From positions 62,001-126,000 of the forward strand of contig RSEH01000001.1 of the NCBI GenBank assembly GCA_006503475.1: DNA of 64,000 bases, in the 5' to 3' direction. The notes below the pieces were generated by a model. The model had not been told where the DNA came from. It made no database searches and saw nothing but the letters and a program-made list of their open reading frames with translations. This DNA is from Stentor roeselii (Eukaryota; Ciliophora; Heterotrichea; Heterotrichida; Stentoridae). The position numbers and the translations under genes were made by a program. Shown piece after piece: positions 19,186-28,949 of the stretch. Each line of letters starts with the position of its first letter. Position 1 is the stretch's first letter.

Positions 19186-20250
19186 ATGTCAGACTATTCA
19201 GAAGACTTCGAAGAAGGAGCCCAACATCATTCAAAAAACTCTCTTTGCCTAAAATCCCAAGAGAGTCAACAAGAGACTCTCAAAAGAAACCTAGACGCTC
19301 TAAAAGAAGAAATAAAAGTATTAGAAATCGAGCAACTTAAAAACTTGGAATCATTTGGAAGTGTTGATACCATCGAACTGGCAGATGACAGTTCACAAGA
19401 CGACCTGACTTTCATCAAATCTCGTCAAGAAGACCTGAAGACCCGAGCAGATACTCGTGAAGTTAACTCAAAAGCGCAAGCAAAAGTAAAAATTCAAAGC
19501 AGACTGTTACCAAAAAGAGAACCTCTTAAAATAAACTCATCTGAGTCACGAAATTCACAAAGAAGGCAAATTTCTTCGATGAAAAAAGAACTGAAATCTA
19601 ATGAAAACTCGTTTTATTACTCCAGACCTAAACAAATCATTTCAGCTGTTCCTAATATCAGGACCTTTAAAAAGTTTTCAAGGAAACCTGAAGGAAAAAC
19701 ATTTAGAAATGTCATCCCTTTTGATAGCTTTGAAAGAAACTCACGTGAAACAGGACCTGACTGGAAAAAGTCGATACTTGAAAGTTATGTTAATTCTGAG
19801 ACTTTTGAATTTAACTGGGAAAAAGATGAAAGTTTGTTAACTGAAGAACAAATTTTGCATAATAAAAAATCAGGAAGTCTTAAGGTTCTGAGTAGGACTT
19901 TTAAGAGACTTTCGAGGGAAATGTTTTATGATAATAAATTCAATTCGGCTACTGTTAAAGTCGAGCTTCAGAGACTTTTAATGGCGAGAAAAACTTTGAT
20001 CAATGCTTTGAAAGTGATTCATGAAAGAGAAGATTTGCTTATCACATTGCTTACTCTAGGCAAGGAAGCTGGGAGCGAATTGGATTCGATGATTCAACAG
20101 TTTCGGATATTGAATAAAAATGTTTTGGTTTTGATTCAGAGATTGAAGGACTCTATTCTTGGAATTAAGAATTTTGTTTATTTTGGAGAAGATTATGAAA
20201 GAAAAATTCAAGAAGATGATAAAAAGCTTAAAAAAATAGGTTTGTGTTGA
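19186..20250 (+). CDS. Unrecognised charged/coiled-coil protein
   Basis: 354 residues, not recognised. It opens with MSDYSEDFEE, continues with a coiled coil (about 25-60: LKRNLDALKEEIKVLEIEQL), then a basic Ser/Lys/Arg-rich stretch with probable disorder (about 80-180) and a C-terminal helical region (about 250-350). The composition resembles ciliary or cytoskeletal linker proteins, but no domain supports a function. The start (AATAATG) follows a G-poor leader; the stop is TGA. Confidence 0.75.
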   Translation: MSDYSEDFEEGAQHHSKNSLCLKSQESQQETLKRNLDALKEEIKVLEIEQLKNLESFGSVDTIELADDSSQDDLTFIKSRQEDLKTRADTREVNSKAQAKVKIQSRLLPKREPLKINSSESRNSQRRQISSMKKELKSNENSFYYSRPKQIISAVPNIRTFKKFSRKPEGKTFRNVIPFDSFERNSRETGPDWKKSILESYVNSETFEFNWEKDESLLTEEQILHNKKSGSLKVLSRTFKRLSREMFYDNKFNSATVKVELQRLLMARKTLINALKVIHEREDLLITLLTLGKEAGSELDSMIQQFRILNKNVLVLIQRLKDSILGIKNFVYFGEDYERKIQEDDKKLKKIGLC

Positions 20251-20963
20251 GTAAAGTTATGGTAAATAGTTAATTTTAAGTATTTTAATGAATAGTAGTC
20301 ATAATATGAGATTTCTAGTTGATTTAAATTAAATTCGAAGAGATGCTTAACAAAATATAATTATTTTTAATAAAACCATCTCATTGCTAGGAATTTTAGC
20401 TTTCGTAATAAATAACATTAGATCTTTTATGATCTTCAGTAAAATATACTTAGAAAATATCCTAAAAAAGACTCACAAATAAAATTACCATGAAAACCAC
20501 TTCTTTATCTAAATAGTTTATCCCATTTTAGATCACATCTAACTAGATATCTAAATTGTGATTCATTAATCGATATCATCCCTGCTGATACCTCTGGGTA
20601 ATTTCACGATTTTATCAGAAATTAAATTTATTTAAGTACAAATCATATTCCTTTTTTCATAAATATGAAATTTGCACATAAACAGTCCTAGAAAATATCA
20701 TAATTTCAAGTTACCCATTCCTCAAGAGTGACCCTTTCTAATACATTTTTCAAGATTCATTAAGATTCCATCTACTGTTCTACCCAAACTCAACCACGCG
20801 ATAATCCATAAACATCTAGTTCATTACTTTAACTTAAGAATTTTCTTTATGTTTCAAAAAACTTAACTAAAATATTAAACATCAAACTGCTAATTCATTA
20901 AAATACTCAAACAACTAAATATTCATAAGTTTAGATAACTAGAATGAATCCTATATATAATCA
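20251..20963. other. Tandem intergenic region
   Basis: About 710 bp between two plus-strand genes. It is AT-rich; the half before 20964 is enriched in A and C and poor in G on the sense strand. No gene or RNA was seen. Confidence 0.6.
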
Positions 20964-22064
20964 ATGACTGAAAACATAAAAAGTCTTTCAATCATTTCGT
21001 CTCACTTTCTCATAATTTCAGAGATACATGAAAATTCTGGAAATTTTCACAACAAGCTGCAAGACTTTTTCCGATCTTTCAAAAAAGTGGAAAAAAAGTC
21101 AGCTCTTAACCAAAAAAAGGCAAATTTATCTGAAACCAATGAAGAAGGCCTCTCATCCATTCAAGAAATAATAGAAAAGCTAATTCAAAACGACTCAATT
21201 CTCAAGGCGAAATGCGACCTTCTCATACAAAAGTTGAAAATCCTTGAAAAAATCCTTCAGTTTCCTTCGACATTAAAAGACCCATTAGAAGACATTAAGC
21301 TTTTATTCGTGAGCTACAAACGGTCGATGAAAAATTCACTGAAAAAGCTGTCTTCAAACTTTCACTATCTGGAGAAAACCTCGAAGAATAAATACTTGAA
21401 AACCTTTGTGGAGGGAAATGAAAAACTAAAAACATTGTTGACCAAAGTACTTCCTGAAGACGTTTTCATTCATGGAGTTGTAAAAATGAAAGACGATTTT
21501 TTCGAGAAATTCGAGGCTAAACCTAATGAAAACCTGAATTTTTTTACAAGGCTGAAAAAGCTTAAAGATCATTCAAATATGTTATCAAACTTGTCAAAAT
21601 TCATGATAAGATCAGTAGTGGATATTTACAATCAAAACTTATCGAAAATTAACAAAATTAGTCCTCCAAAGTTTATTTATCGATCTAGTGTCAACTCGCC
21701 TCAAGCTATGGAAGGGAGTCTTCAAAAAAAGAATATTATCAGAAAAATCAGCAAACTCGTGATCAGAGGAAGTCTCACAGAAGAAGAAGCTGGCAGAGTA
21801 ATCTCAAATTTAAACGAGGCTGAGTATTCAGTAGTTCAAAACGAAGAAGAACCATTAACAGAAACCAGAGTCAAAACATGTCAAAACAAGTCAAGTCTCT
21901 ACATCGAGGCTGAAAAAACTTTCAGTTTCCAAAAGAAAAACGTGAAAAGCAATGAAAGACTAAAGCGCAGAAAGTCAAATAAACCAATCCTGAGATATTT
22001 ATCTTCCTCTTTCATAAGTCCAAGCCAAATCCCAAAGAAAAGCAAAGCGAGTAGCTTTTTATAA
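20964..22064 (+). CDS. Unrecognised helical/coiled-coil protein
   Basis: 366 residues, not recognised. It is Lys- and Leu-rich throughout, with probable coiled coils at about 25-105 and 115-160, and a basic Ser-rich C-terminus. A short peptide near 265-290 (SKLVIRGSLTEEEAGRVIS) is the most conserved-looking element. There is no signal peptide, membrane segment or catalytic motif. It converges on the K+ channel gene with 80 bp between stop codons. Confidence 0.75.
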   Translation: MTENIKSLSIISSHFLIISEIHENSGNFHNKLQDFFRSFKKVEKKSALNQKKANLSETNEEGLSSIQEIIEKLIQNDSILKAKCDLLIQKLKILEKILQFPSTLKDPLEDIKLLFVSYKRSMKNSLKKLSSNFHYLEKTSKNKYLKTFVEGNEKLKTLLTKVLPEDVFIHGVVKMKDDFFEKFEAKPNENLNFFTRLKKLKDHSNMLSNLSKFMIRSVVDIYNQNLSKINKISPPKFIYRSSVNSPQAMEGSLQKKNIIRKISKLVIRGSLTEEEAGRVISNLNEAEYSVVQNEEEPLTETRVKTCQNKSSLYIEAEKTFSFQKKNVKSNERLKRRKSNKPILRYLSSSFISPSQIPKKSKASSFL

Positions 22065-22144
22065 GTTTCAGCTTATAATCATACATTAATTCTAATAACT
22101 TAACGGTAAAATTCACATCTAGCTTAGCTAGAATCGAAAACCTT

Positions 22145-24076
22145 TCAATCAATTCCACTACTAACAACCTTCATAATTTTCTCAATTCTTTCAGTGAGTT
22201 CATCAAAACTCTGAAAAATTCTATCATCAAACTCATTTGCATTCATTAAAATCATGTCCCTACCATGATTTTTTTCCTTTTTCTTCTTAGTTCCAGCAAG
22301 TCTACGAAAAGTTGCTTCTTTTCTTATTTCAACTTCTTCAATAAGATCAACAACTTGCATATAACATTCTTTATTCTTGTAGTACCTTTTCTCAGAGAGT
22401 GTCCAAATTTCATTACAAAAAATTGGGTACTTTTTCATGATTTCATCTAAGAGATTCGCTCTCATCAGAAGAAACTCGCAGTGATCTTCTGAAATTACTG
22501 TGTAAAATCTTTGAGTATCTTTCAATATCTCGATTTCTCCGAAATAAGCCCCTGCAACGATTGATTTGAACTGGAAATTATTCGGTCCTAAAGTGTAAGC
22601 GACTCTTCCACTTAACATGAAATAAACGAAATCTGGGTCGTCATTTCTGTTGTAAATAATTGTTTGAGGACTGACATCTAAATAGCTTAGTCTCGGCATC
22701 ACATCAATCAAAAAGTTCCAGTCTTTATTACTGAAAAACCGTATTTTTCGATAAGCTTCTTTGAACATGTTGCTTACAATTAAAATTTGAATTTTTTTCG
22801 GCATTTCATTCACAGTTTTGACTCTTTGGTACTCGTTGATTCTTTTGTCTAGTGAAGTGTTTTCGTTGATCTCTTTTTTAATACTTTTCAAGCAGTCGCG
22901 GTTTATGATGTAGAAACAGCCGAGTTTTTCTAAGTCATTTAGCTGCTCAGTTATCATGACCCTCCGCGAGTCAAGTGAAGAGAAGACTGAACTGATAGTG
23001 CTGACTATCGTACTATAAAAGCAGATACCGAGTATCATCCAAGTTATACACAAAATGATCTCAGATGTCGTATTCGGAGTAATGTCACCGAAACCTACCG
23101 TTGTTAAAATCGTGATAGTAAAATAAAGAGACTTAAGGTACTTTGTATCAGTATCTTCGTCTTGAATCCCATACCTCACTACCCAGGTCATCGGAGAATA
23201 GTTGTCAAGTTTAGCCGTTAAAAAAAACATGCACGCTACAAAGTGAGCCATGATAAAAACACAAAAAGACAAGACCATGAGTCTCACCAGACCTCTGTAA
23301 AGTTTTAAAAATTTGATCATTTTCGCGATACTTTCTGAATGTTTTAGATACTTCATGAGTTTTATGATTTTCGAACCTCTTAGCACTTTCGAGATACTTG
23401 TTATCCTTACAATGCGAATAAGTGAGTTAGACCTAAGAACATCTTGATTTTCAAGTAAGTAAAAAGGGAAAATCGAGATAATATCAAAAAGCAAAAAACC
23501 TTTCAAGTAGTTGATAAATATTTTTTTTCGATTAGTGATAAGCTTGCCGAGGAGGTCGTAATAAGGAGTGTTAAGAGTGATTAAAATGTCGCAAATACAT
23601 AAAACATCGATTACAGATTCAGTGATAAACCAAGAGTCCATAAACTGAACCTCGACAAAAGCCATCACCCAAGGCATTATCACGAAAGCATAACAAAGCA
23701 TAAATAAAAGGATTATATTCCAAATCTGGTAAAACTTTGAGTCCGGGTTTATCAAAAGACCAAAGTCATTCGTTCGGTCTACTCTTGTTAAATAGAAATT
23801 TTTACGGGGCTTGAATTTCAATGTCAGGTCCTCACGGTATCTGTCGAATGCGTCGAAGAGATGAGAACCTGTTCCGTTTAATCGGATTTCTCGTAAAATT
23901 GATAACCAGAGAAAATAACCCCTTAGTCGGATTAAAGATCTTCTGAACTTTTCGTGGAGTGATGAGTTTTTCAAGGAAATCTTTAGGATTTTTTTTATTC
24001 GATGTAATTGTAAGATGTAGGTGTGATTTTTCAAAACTTCGGAGGAATCGTAAGGAGATGCCTCTAAAAAATTCAT
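22145..24076 (-). CDS. Cyclic-nucleotide-gated / EAG-type K+ channel
   Basis: 643 residues from the ATG at 24076, chosen because it has a TTTTAAAATG context; the frame extends upstream only without an ATG. Six membrane segments can be placed at about 115-290, with an Arg/Lys-spaced S4 (RIVRITSISKVLR). The pore loop TILTTVGFGDITP (GFGD at about 328-331) is a K+ selectivity filter. After S6 come a C-linker and a cyclic-nucleotide-binding fold (about 455-560) with AYFGEIEIL and a downstream Arg. This is the CNG/HCN/EAG class; GFGD and the lack of a PAS cap favour a ciliate HCN/CNG-like K+ channel. Such channels set membrane potential and ciliary beat in ciliates. Whether the ligand site binds cAMP or cGMP cannot be read here. 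Confidence 0.9.
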   Translation of the reverse strand: MNFLEASPYDSSEVLKNHTYILQLHRIKKILKISLKNSSLHEKFRRSLIRLRGYFLWLSILREIRLNGTGSHLFDAFDRYREDLTLKFKPRKNFYLTRVDRTNDFGLLINPDSKFYQIWNIILLFMLCYAFVIMPWVMAFVEVQFMDSWFITESVIDVLCICDILITLNTPYYDLLGKLITNRKKIFINYLKGFLLFDIISIFPFYLLENQDVLRSNSLIRIVRITSISKVLRGSKIIKLMKYLKHSESIAKMIKFLKLYRGLVRLMVLSFCVFIMAHFVACMFFLTAKLDNYSPMTWVVRYGIQDEDTDTKYLKSLYFTITILTTVGFGDITPNTTSEIILCITWMILGICFYSTIVSTISSVFSSLDSRRVMITEQLNDLEKLGCFYIINRDCLKSIKKEINENTSLDKRINEYQRVKTVNEMPKKIQILIVSNMFKEAYRKIRFFSNKDWNFLIDVMPRLSYLDVSPQTIIYNRNDDPDFVYFMLSGRVAYTLGPNNFQFKSIVAGAYFGEIEILKDTQRFYTVISEDHCEFLLMRANLLDEIMKKYPIFCNEIWTLSEKRYYKNKECYMQVVDLIEEVEIRKEATFRRLAGTKKKKEKNHGRDMILMNANEFDDRIFQSFDELTERIEKIMKVVSSGID

Positions 24077-24366
24077 TTTAAAATAATCACATGGCAAACC
24101 TTAAATTATTAACTTCAAAGTACAAAAATACTCCCATTCAAATCTTAATCCAAACAGATATTCAAACTTCACCGTTTCACATTCAAACCCTTGAAAATTT
24201 TTCGAAAAATAAATGACTAAAACAATTATCACACCTAAAATACAATGAAAATTTTAAACATTCAAAAAAATCCCTAACCTCAATTCCAAAAACCAAATCC
24301 AATCACTTAAACCCCCAAGCATCTAAATCTTCCATTGAAAATAATCTCTTAAAACTCCAGATTAAT

Positions 24367-24633
24367 ATGCACAGAAGAGTTCAAAAGACCCCAAAATGCC
24401 AGAGATGCCTAGAGCCAAACCACTGGAGTTTCGAATGCACGAACCCTCCCGCCTACGTTTACCGTCCAACAGCGCGAGCAGTCTACTTAAACCCAGCTCT
24501 AAAAAAGTCCTCAATCCCAGAAGACTTTCCCTCGCCTTTTCCATCAAATCCTGCAATCCCTCCAAGAACATCTCTAAAACCTCGAAGCCGTTCTCGAAGT
24601 GTATCTTCAAAAGATTCAGATCTAATTAACTAA
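24367..24633 (+). CDS. ZCCHC10-like zinc-knuckle protein
   Basis: 88 residues with one CCHC knuckle near the N-terminus, CQRCLEPNHWSFEC, followed by YVYRPTARAVYLNPAL. This order (Cys-x2-Cys-Leu-x4-His-Trp-x2-Glu-Cys, then an Arg-Pro-Thr/Ser-Arg motif) matches the ZCCHC10 family, small nuclear proteins of poorly known role. The C-terminus is Pro- and then Arg/Ser-rich (SRSRSVSS). The start lies about 290 bp from the divergent channel gene behind a G-poor leader. It converges on the next minus gene with only 7 bp between the stop codons. Confidence 0.8.
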   Translation: MHRRVQKTPKCQRCLEPNHWSFECTNPPAYVYRPTARAVYLNPALKKSSIPEDFPSPFPSNPAIPPRTSLKPRSRSRSVSSKDSDLIN

Positions 24634-24640
24634 TGATCAT

Positions 24641-25168
24641 CTAAAGTATCAGCAAGTCTTTAAGACTCTTCATTTTTTGCTTTACTTCTTGTCGAGACCT
24701 GATTTTTCCAATAAACGAGTCAATTGAGTGGTCAAAGTTGAGATTGTCTTCATTGTGCGACTCATCAATTTCAACGATCGGGTTCAAGTCCTTCTGAAGG
24801 CCGAGCTCGATCATTCTTTCTTGAATGCTGATCAGGTCAAGCCGGGCATTCGAGTTGCGAACAGTCAAGTTCTCCAGTTTGACTAAGTCGTCGTCGAGGC
24901 TTGAATTATGACGAATTTTTTCTTTTTTCAGATATTTCATCTCGGAATTCGCCCGCTGACTTGGTTGCACTGAGTTCGTGCTTTGCTTTCTTGAACTTTT
25001 AGACTCAAGCTTTTGAAGAAGGACTTTGCGAGAGTTTAGTTTTATGTTGTTCATGCTGGAACTTTGCTTTATTGGACCTGGCTTTTCTTTTGCTGGCTTT
25101 CGTTTTTTTTGAAGTTGCTTCGGTTTTATGTTGTAGGCCGAGATTAGGGCTTCTAAACGGTTTTCCAT
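24641..25168 (-). CDS. Unrecognised basic protein
   Basis: 175 residues, not recognised. The N-terminal half is basic, Lys/Ser-rich and probably disordered (KPKQLQKKRKPAKEKPG). A helical segment with a polar/Leu pattern lies at about 95-130 and a Lys-rich helix closes the protein (about 150-175). It starts 21 bp after the stop of the upstream minus-strand coiled-coil RING gene with an AATAATATGG context, so the two are a tight tandem pair; co-function is not implied. Confidence 0.7.
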   Translation of the reverse strand: MENRLEALISAYNIKPKQLQKKRKPAKEKPGPIKQSSSMNNIKLNSRKVLLQKLESKSSRKQSTNSVQPSQRANSEMKYLKKEKIRHNSSLDDDLVKLENLTVRNSNARLDLISIQERMIELGLQKDLNPIVEIDESHNEDNLNFDHSIDSFIGKIRSRQEVKQKMKSLKDLLIL

Positions 25169-25189
25169 ATTATTACAAGGAGTTAGGTA

Positions 25190-26941
25190 TTAGAATTGAA
25201 GGGATTCTTTGGAACGGCAGTAGGATTTCAGTTGGGAGATCAGGTATTGGAGGGAATCAATCAGACCTGGGTGGACAACAGAATTAACTGAAGAATAGCA
25301 TTCCTTACACTTAGCCCCAGAGCATTCCTTACAAATCAGATGCAAACACGGAATAATAACTCCAACATTTTTACCAACAGCAAAGCAGCTGGAACATTTA
25401 AAAACCTCATCAGACTGTCCAAGAAGAAACACAACATGTTCAAGTTTCAATTTAAATTCTTTATTTTTTTCAGTACATTCCTCAAAATTCCTCTGCAAAA
25501 TATCAACCTCTTTCCTCAAAGCCTTATTTTCATTATCAATTTCAAGAAGCTTAGCAAAAGAACTTGACTCAACAGAGCTATCATCTTTACTCTTCATAGA
25601 ATTGATTTCTTTAACAAGACTATTGATAGTTTCATAGTAACTCTGTTCTTTTGCAAGCCATTTTTCCTTTTCCTTAGTGGTAACTTCGAAGAGTTTATCA
25701 GTTTTATTCCTGAAATGTTTGCAAGTTTCTTCTAGTTCTTTGTTGGTCTTTCGAAGTAAAGCGAATTCAGGTTCTATTGATTTGTAGTATTTGAGTCTTT
25801 CACCGTCTCTTTTGATTTTCTCGTCTTTGTAACTGATTGTTTCATTTAGAAGACTGATTTCGACTGATTGTTCTTCGAAACGTTTTTTGTAACCTGTGGC
25901 TTGTTCTTTCACTGATGCAAGTTCTTTTTCGAGATGCTTCATTCTATGGTTCTGCATCATGTCGTTTTCGCGTAGTTTCATACTTGCCTCGCTTAGGTCT
26001 TGGACTTCTTTTAAAAGTTTTAGTCTTTCTTCTACTGGCTCGAGAAGTCCTGGCATGTTTGAGAGTTTTGGGTCGTTTAAGTAGAAGGCTGATCCGCTTT
26101 TATTCATTATCTCCTCTGGTGGCCGGGACATAGATTTTTTCGAAACCCTTGCATCATCATCAGGTTCTTGTCCTTCTTTAAGTTTAAAGTAGCTCTTCTT
26201 CAAGTTATTCATCGAATATCTCATAGTTTTTATTTCCGCATTGACAATATTAAGACTTTCTTTCAGATACAAAGCCTGATTTTGTGAAACAGCCAATGCC
26301 TCTTCCTTAAGTTTCAAGTCTTTTTCCAGTTCCAAGTTTCTCTCAACAATACTCTTGACCTCAGAAGAAGAGTATTTTGCAGAATTTTCTAATTTTCCGT
26401 TAAGCATTCGGCTTATTTCTTTCTTCAGCATTTCATTTTCAGTTTTAAGTGAAAATGCAAGGTTTTCCTTATCCTGAAGATCAGAATTTCTGAGTAAAAC
26501 TCACCTTTTTTCGATCTGTGCGTTTAAAACCTCTACTTGCTCTCTTAACTTCTCTTCAACTTCCTTTTGTATCGATTCAGGACCTCGCATGATTATTTCG
26601 TTTAGTCTGGTATTGGCTTCTTTCAGTGAAGAGAATTCTTTCTTGAGTTTTAAGTATTTCGCTTTGTATTCTAAGGTTTTTGCTTTTTGGTTTGAGTGAG
26701 CTTCGATGATGTTCTCGAAGTTGTAGATGACTTTTTTTACTGCTGTGTCTCGATTCTTGATTTCTTTCTGCTGTTCCAACAATTTTTTTTCAATCTCCTG
26801 AAAAATGCTGGTCGTTGAGCTAGTCGGAAAGACTCCAAGTTCAGGAGAAGTTTCTTTTATCACTTTGCCAGGTCGAAAAGAGCTAAGTTTAGGTAGAGAT
26901 CTTGGTGAAAGTGACTTGTTTCCTTGAAAAGGACTCAACAT
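25190..26941 (-). CDS. Long coiled-coil protein with C-terminal RING-like finger, one intron
   Basis: Exons 26941-26505 and 26489-25190 join across a 15-nt intron (phase 2) to give 578 residues; the joined sequence IEKR-NSDLQDKENLAF keeps the heptad pattern. After a Ser/Pro N-terminus (1-40), coiled coil runs from about 45 to 490, with a short break near 255-275. The last 80 residues contain CSSC...CLHLICKEC...CKEC, a RING-like set of zinc ligands (about 515-550). Coiled coil followed by a terminal RING is the layout of E3 ligases such as BRE1, but sequence identity to BRE1 is not evident. It starts 5 bp from the divergent aspartyl-tRNA synthetase start. Confidence 0.8.
26490..26504 (-). other. 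15-nt intron
   Basis: Sense sequence GTGAGTTTTACTCAG, phase 2. It carries an in-frame TGA that would end the first exon's protein. A lies at intron position 10. Confidence 0.88.
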
Positions 26942-26946
26942 TTATA
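26942..26946. promoter_or_regulatory. 5-bp spacer between two divergent start codons
   Basis: TTATA separates the minus-strand ATG (26939-26941) from the plus-strand ATG (26947-26949). The 11-base string CATTTATAATG is identical to that at 276-286. Confidence 0.6.
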
Positions 26947-28314
26947 ATGTTAAGATGCGCTTTTCGACGCTTTGGACAACTCGTTGATTTGAGGTCTTTG
27001 AACGAAATGATTGGAAAGCAAGTCAGTCTTCGAGGAAGGGCTCAAAACATTCGAGTGAAGGGAAATCTCGGTTTTTTGGTTATGAGACAAGAATTGCTTA
27101 CTGTTCAATGCTGTATCTTTAAAAGTCCTTTGATAGATAAAGAAAAAATCAAAGAATTTGGGGGTATTTCTAGTGAAAGTATTGTCGAAGTATTTGGAAC
27201 TGTTGCGAAGACTCAGAAAAATACAAGCTGCTCTGTTAATGATTTGGAAGTTCAAGTGGAAAAGTTTCAAATTATTTCAAAAGCTGAACCTCTTCCTTTT
27301 TCTTATGAGGAAGGATTGAGTATTGATAGAGTTTCATTGAAAACTAGACTTGATCATCGAGTCATGGATCTCAGACTGCCACTCAGTCATTCATTAATCA
27401 AAGCTTCAAGTCTCGTTTCTACTTGGTTCCGTCAGTACTTAATAGAAAAAGATTTCATCGAAATCCACTCACCAAAGTTAATCGAAGGAGTTTCAGAAGG
27501 TGGAAGCGAGGTATTCATAACTGATTACTTTGGAAGACCAGCCTGCCTAGCTCAAAGTCCCCAGCTATTCAAACAAATGGCAGTTCTTTCAGACTTCCTC
27601 AAAGTTTTCGAAGTAGGTCCAGTATTCCGAGCAGAGAACTCAAACACGCACCGTCATTTATGCGAGTTCACCGGCCTAGACCTAGAAACTTCAATAAATT
27701 CAAGTTATTTAGAAATAATCGACCTGGTGACTGATCTTCTGATGTTTATTTTCAACAACCTAGAAAAATCCTCATCATTAAACCTGATTTACAGTCATTT
27801 CGAGACCTTCCCAATAAAATATTCAAAAACATCAAAAATTTTAATCACTTATGAAGAAGCCAGTGAATTATTAAGGTCTTCTGGAAGTCCTCATTCCTTC
27901 CCTGATGACTTTTCACTTGAACAAGAAAAGCTTTTAGGTTCAATTATGAAAGAAAAGTACTTTTCTGACTTTTACATCATTCATCAGTACCCCACATGCC
28001 TTCGTCCTTTATACACGAAACCTTGTGACTTTGACTCTCGGTATTCAGAGAGTTTTGACTTTTTTATCAGAGGCGAAGAAATCGCTTCAGGCTCGAGAAG
28101 GATCAGCAACTATCAAGAGTTGCTTGATTCAGTAGCTTCAAGAAAAGTCGACCCGAAAAGCATCCAGTTCTATCTCGAATGCTTTAAATATGGAAGCCCG
28201 GACCATGGAGGATGCGGACTCGGCTTGGAAAGACTTGTGATGCTTTACTTCGGGGTTAATAATATCAGATTTACCAGCATGTTTCCAAGGGATCCAAAGA
28301 GACTTGTGCCTTGA
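26947..28314 (+). CDS. Aspartyl-tRNA synthetase (cytosolic/archaeal type)
   Basis: 455 residues. It charges tRNA-Asp. The N-terminal OB fold (about 18-115) is followed by a class II core with LIEGVSEGGSEVF, LAQSPQLFKQM, motif 2 FRAENSNTHRH and motif 3 GLGLERLVM, ending SMFPRDPKRLVP. These strings match eukaryotic cytosolic AspRS (DARS1) and not AsnRS or the bacterial type. The ATG at 26947 was chosen because it sits in TTATAATG; the open frame upstream has no ATG and overlaps the divergent gene. The N-terminus (MLRCAFRRFGQLVDL) is basic and lacks acidic residues at first, so dual mitochondrial targeting is possible but unproven. The Lys-rich extension of animal AspRS is absent. Confidence 0.93.
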   Translation: MLRCAFRRFGQLVDLRSLNEMIGKQVSLRGRAQNIRVKGNLGFLVMRQELLTVQCCIFKSPLIDKEKIKEFGGISSESIVEVFGTVAKTQKNTSCSVNDLEVQVEKFQIISKAEPLPFSYEEGLSIDRVSLKTRLDHRVMDLRLPLSHSLIKASSLVSTWFRQYLIEKDFIEIHSPKLIEGVSEGGSEVFITDYFGRPACLAQSPQLFKQMAVLSDFLKVFEVGPVFRAENSNTHRHLCEFTGLDLETSINSSYLEIIDLVTDLLMFIFNNLEKSSSLNLIYSHFETFPIKYSKTSKILITYEEASELLRSSGSPHSFPDDFSLEQEKLLGSIMKEKYFSDFYIIHQYPTCLRPLYTKPCDFDSRYSESFDFFIRGEEIASGSRRISNYQELLDSVASRKVDPKSIQFYLECFKYGSPDHGGCGLGLERLVMLYFGVNNIRFTSMFPRDPKRLVP

Positions 28315-28336
28315 TTATTGGTAATAAATGGACTAT

Positions 28337-28744
28337 CTAATTAAGTGTATAAGAATACTGCCAGCATCCCAGAGCCACAGCTGGATCGTGAGTCATTACT
28401 GACGTCTGGACTGTGTAAGTCCCTGATACACACTTGAAGGTATTCACATTGAATACGAAGCTTACCTGTTCGCCTGTGCTGTAGCATTGGCTCACAGGCA
28501 CTAGTTGGTCAAAGGTTTGTTGGTTGTTGTAAATTTCATGTACTAAAATCGTGTCGACACAGTACGTCTTATTGAATGTTCCGATCATCTGCACTGACTG
28601 CGTCACACAGCTTTTAACTGGATAAGGAGTGACCGTGTAACTGTTGATAAAGACAATCCCTGCATCTGGACAACTACTTCCTGTTCTGAGAGGGTCAAGA
28701 AACAGACTTGCTTGGACCTGGGCTAGTAAGAAAAGGATCATCAT
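28337..28744 (-). CDS. Small secreted Cys-containing protein, possible ML domain
   Basis: 135 residues with a short signal peptide (MMILFLLAQVQA). The mature part has six or so cysteines and alternating beta-type strands. The order SYTVTPYPVKSCVTQSVQMIG ... SGTYTVQ ... LGCWQYSYTL resembles the ML (MD-2-related lipid-recognition) fold, whose members bind lipids in the secretory or lysosomal lumen and are numerous in ciliates; this is a visual match only. It converges on the AspRS gene with 22 bp between stop codons. Confidence 0.6.
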   Translation of the reverse strand: MMILFLLAQVQASLFLDPLRTGSSCPDAGIVFINSYTVTPYPVKSCVTQSVQMIGTFNKTYCVDTILVHEIYNNQQTFDQLVPVSQCYSTGEQVSFVFNVNTFKCVSGTYTVQTSVMTHDPAVALGCWQYSYTLN

Positions 28745-28949
28745 AGTGAAGGTTTATAACCATTCATTCCTATTAAACTTTTTGGTTGGAGTAATGGAAA
28801 AGACAGAGAAGACTCAAAACTTTGAAGAATTTGGTTTTTGGTTCTTTTATGGCCTCAGATGAGAAAATGAAAAGATTTGAAAATTTGTTCTTTTGAGCTT
28901 TTTTAATAGTTTTTCTTTCTGGCTCAAATGTGATATCCTTTATAATATA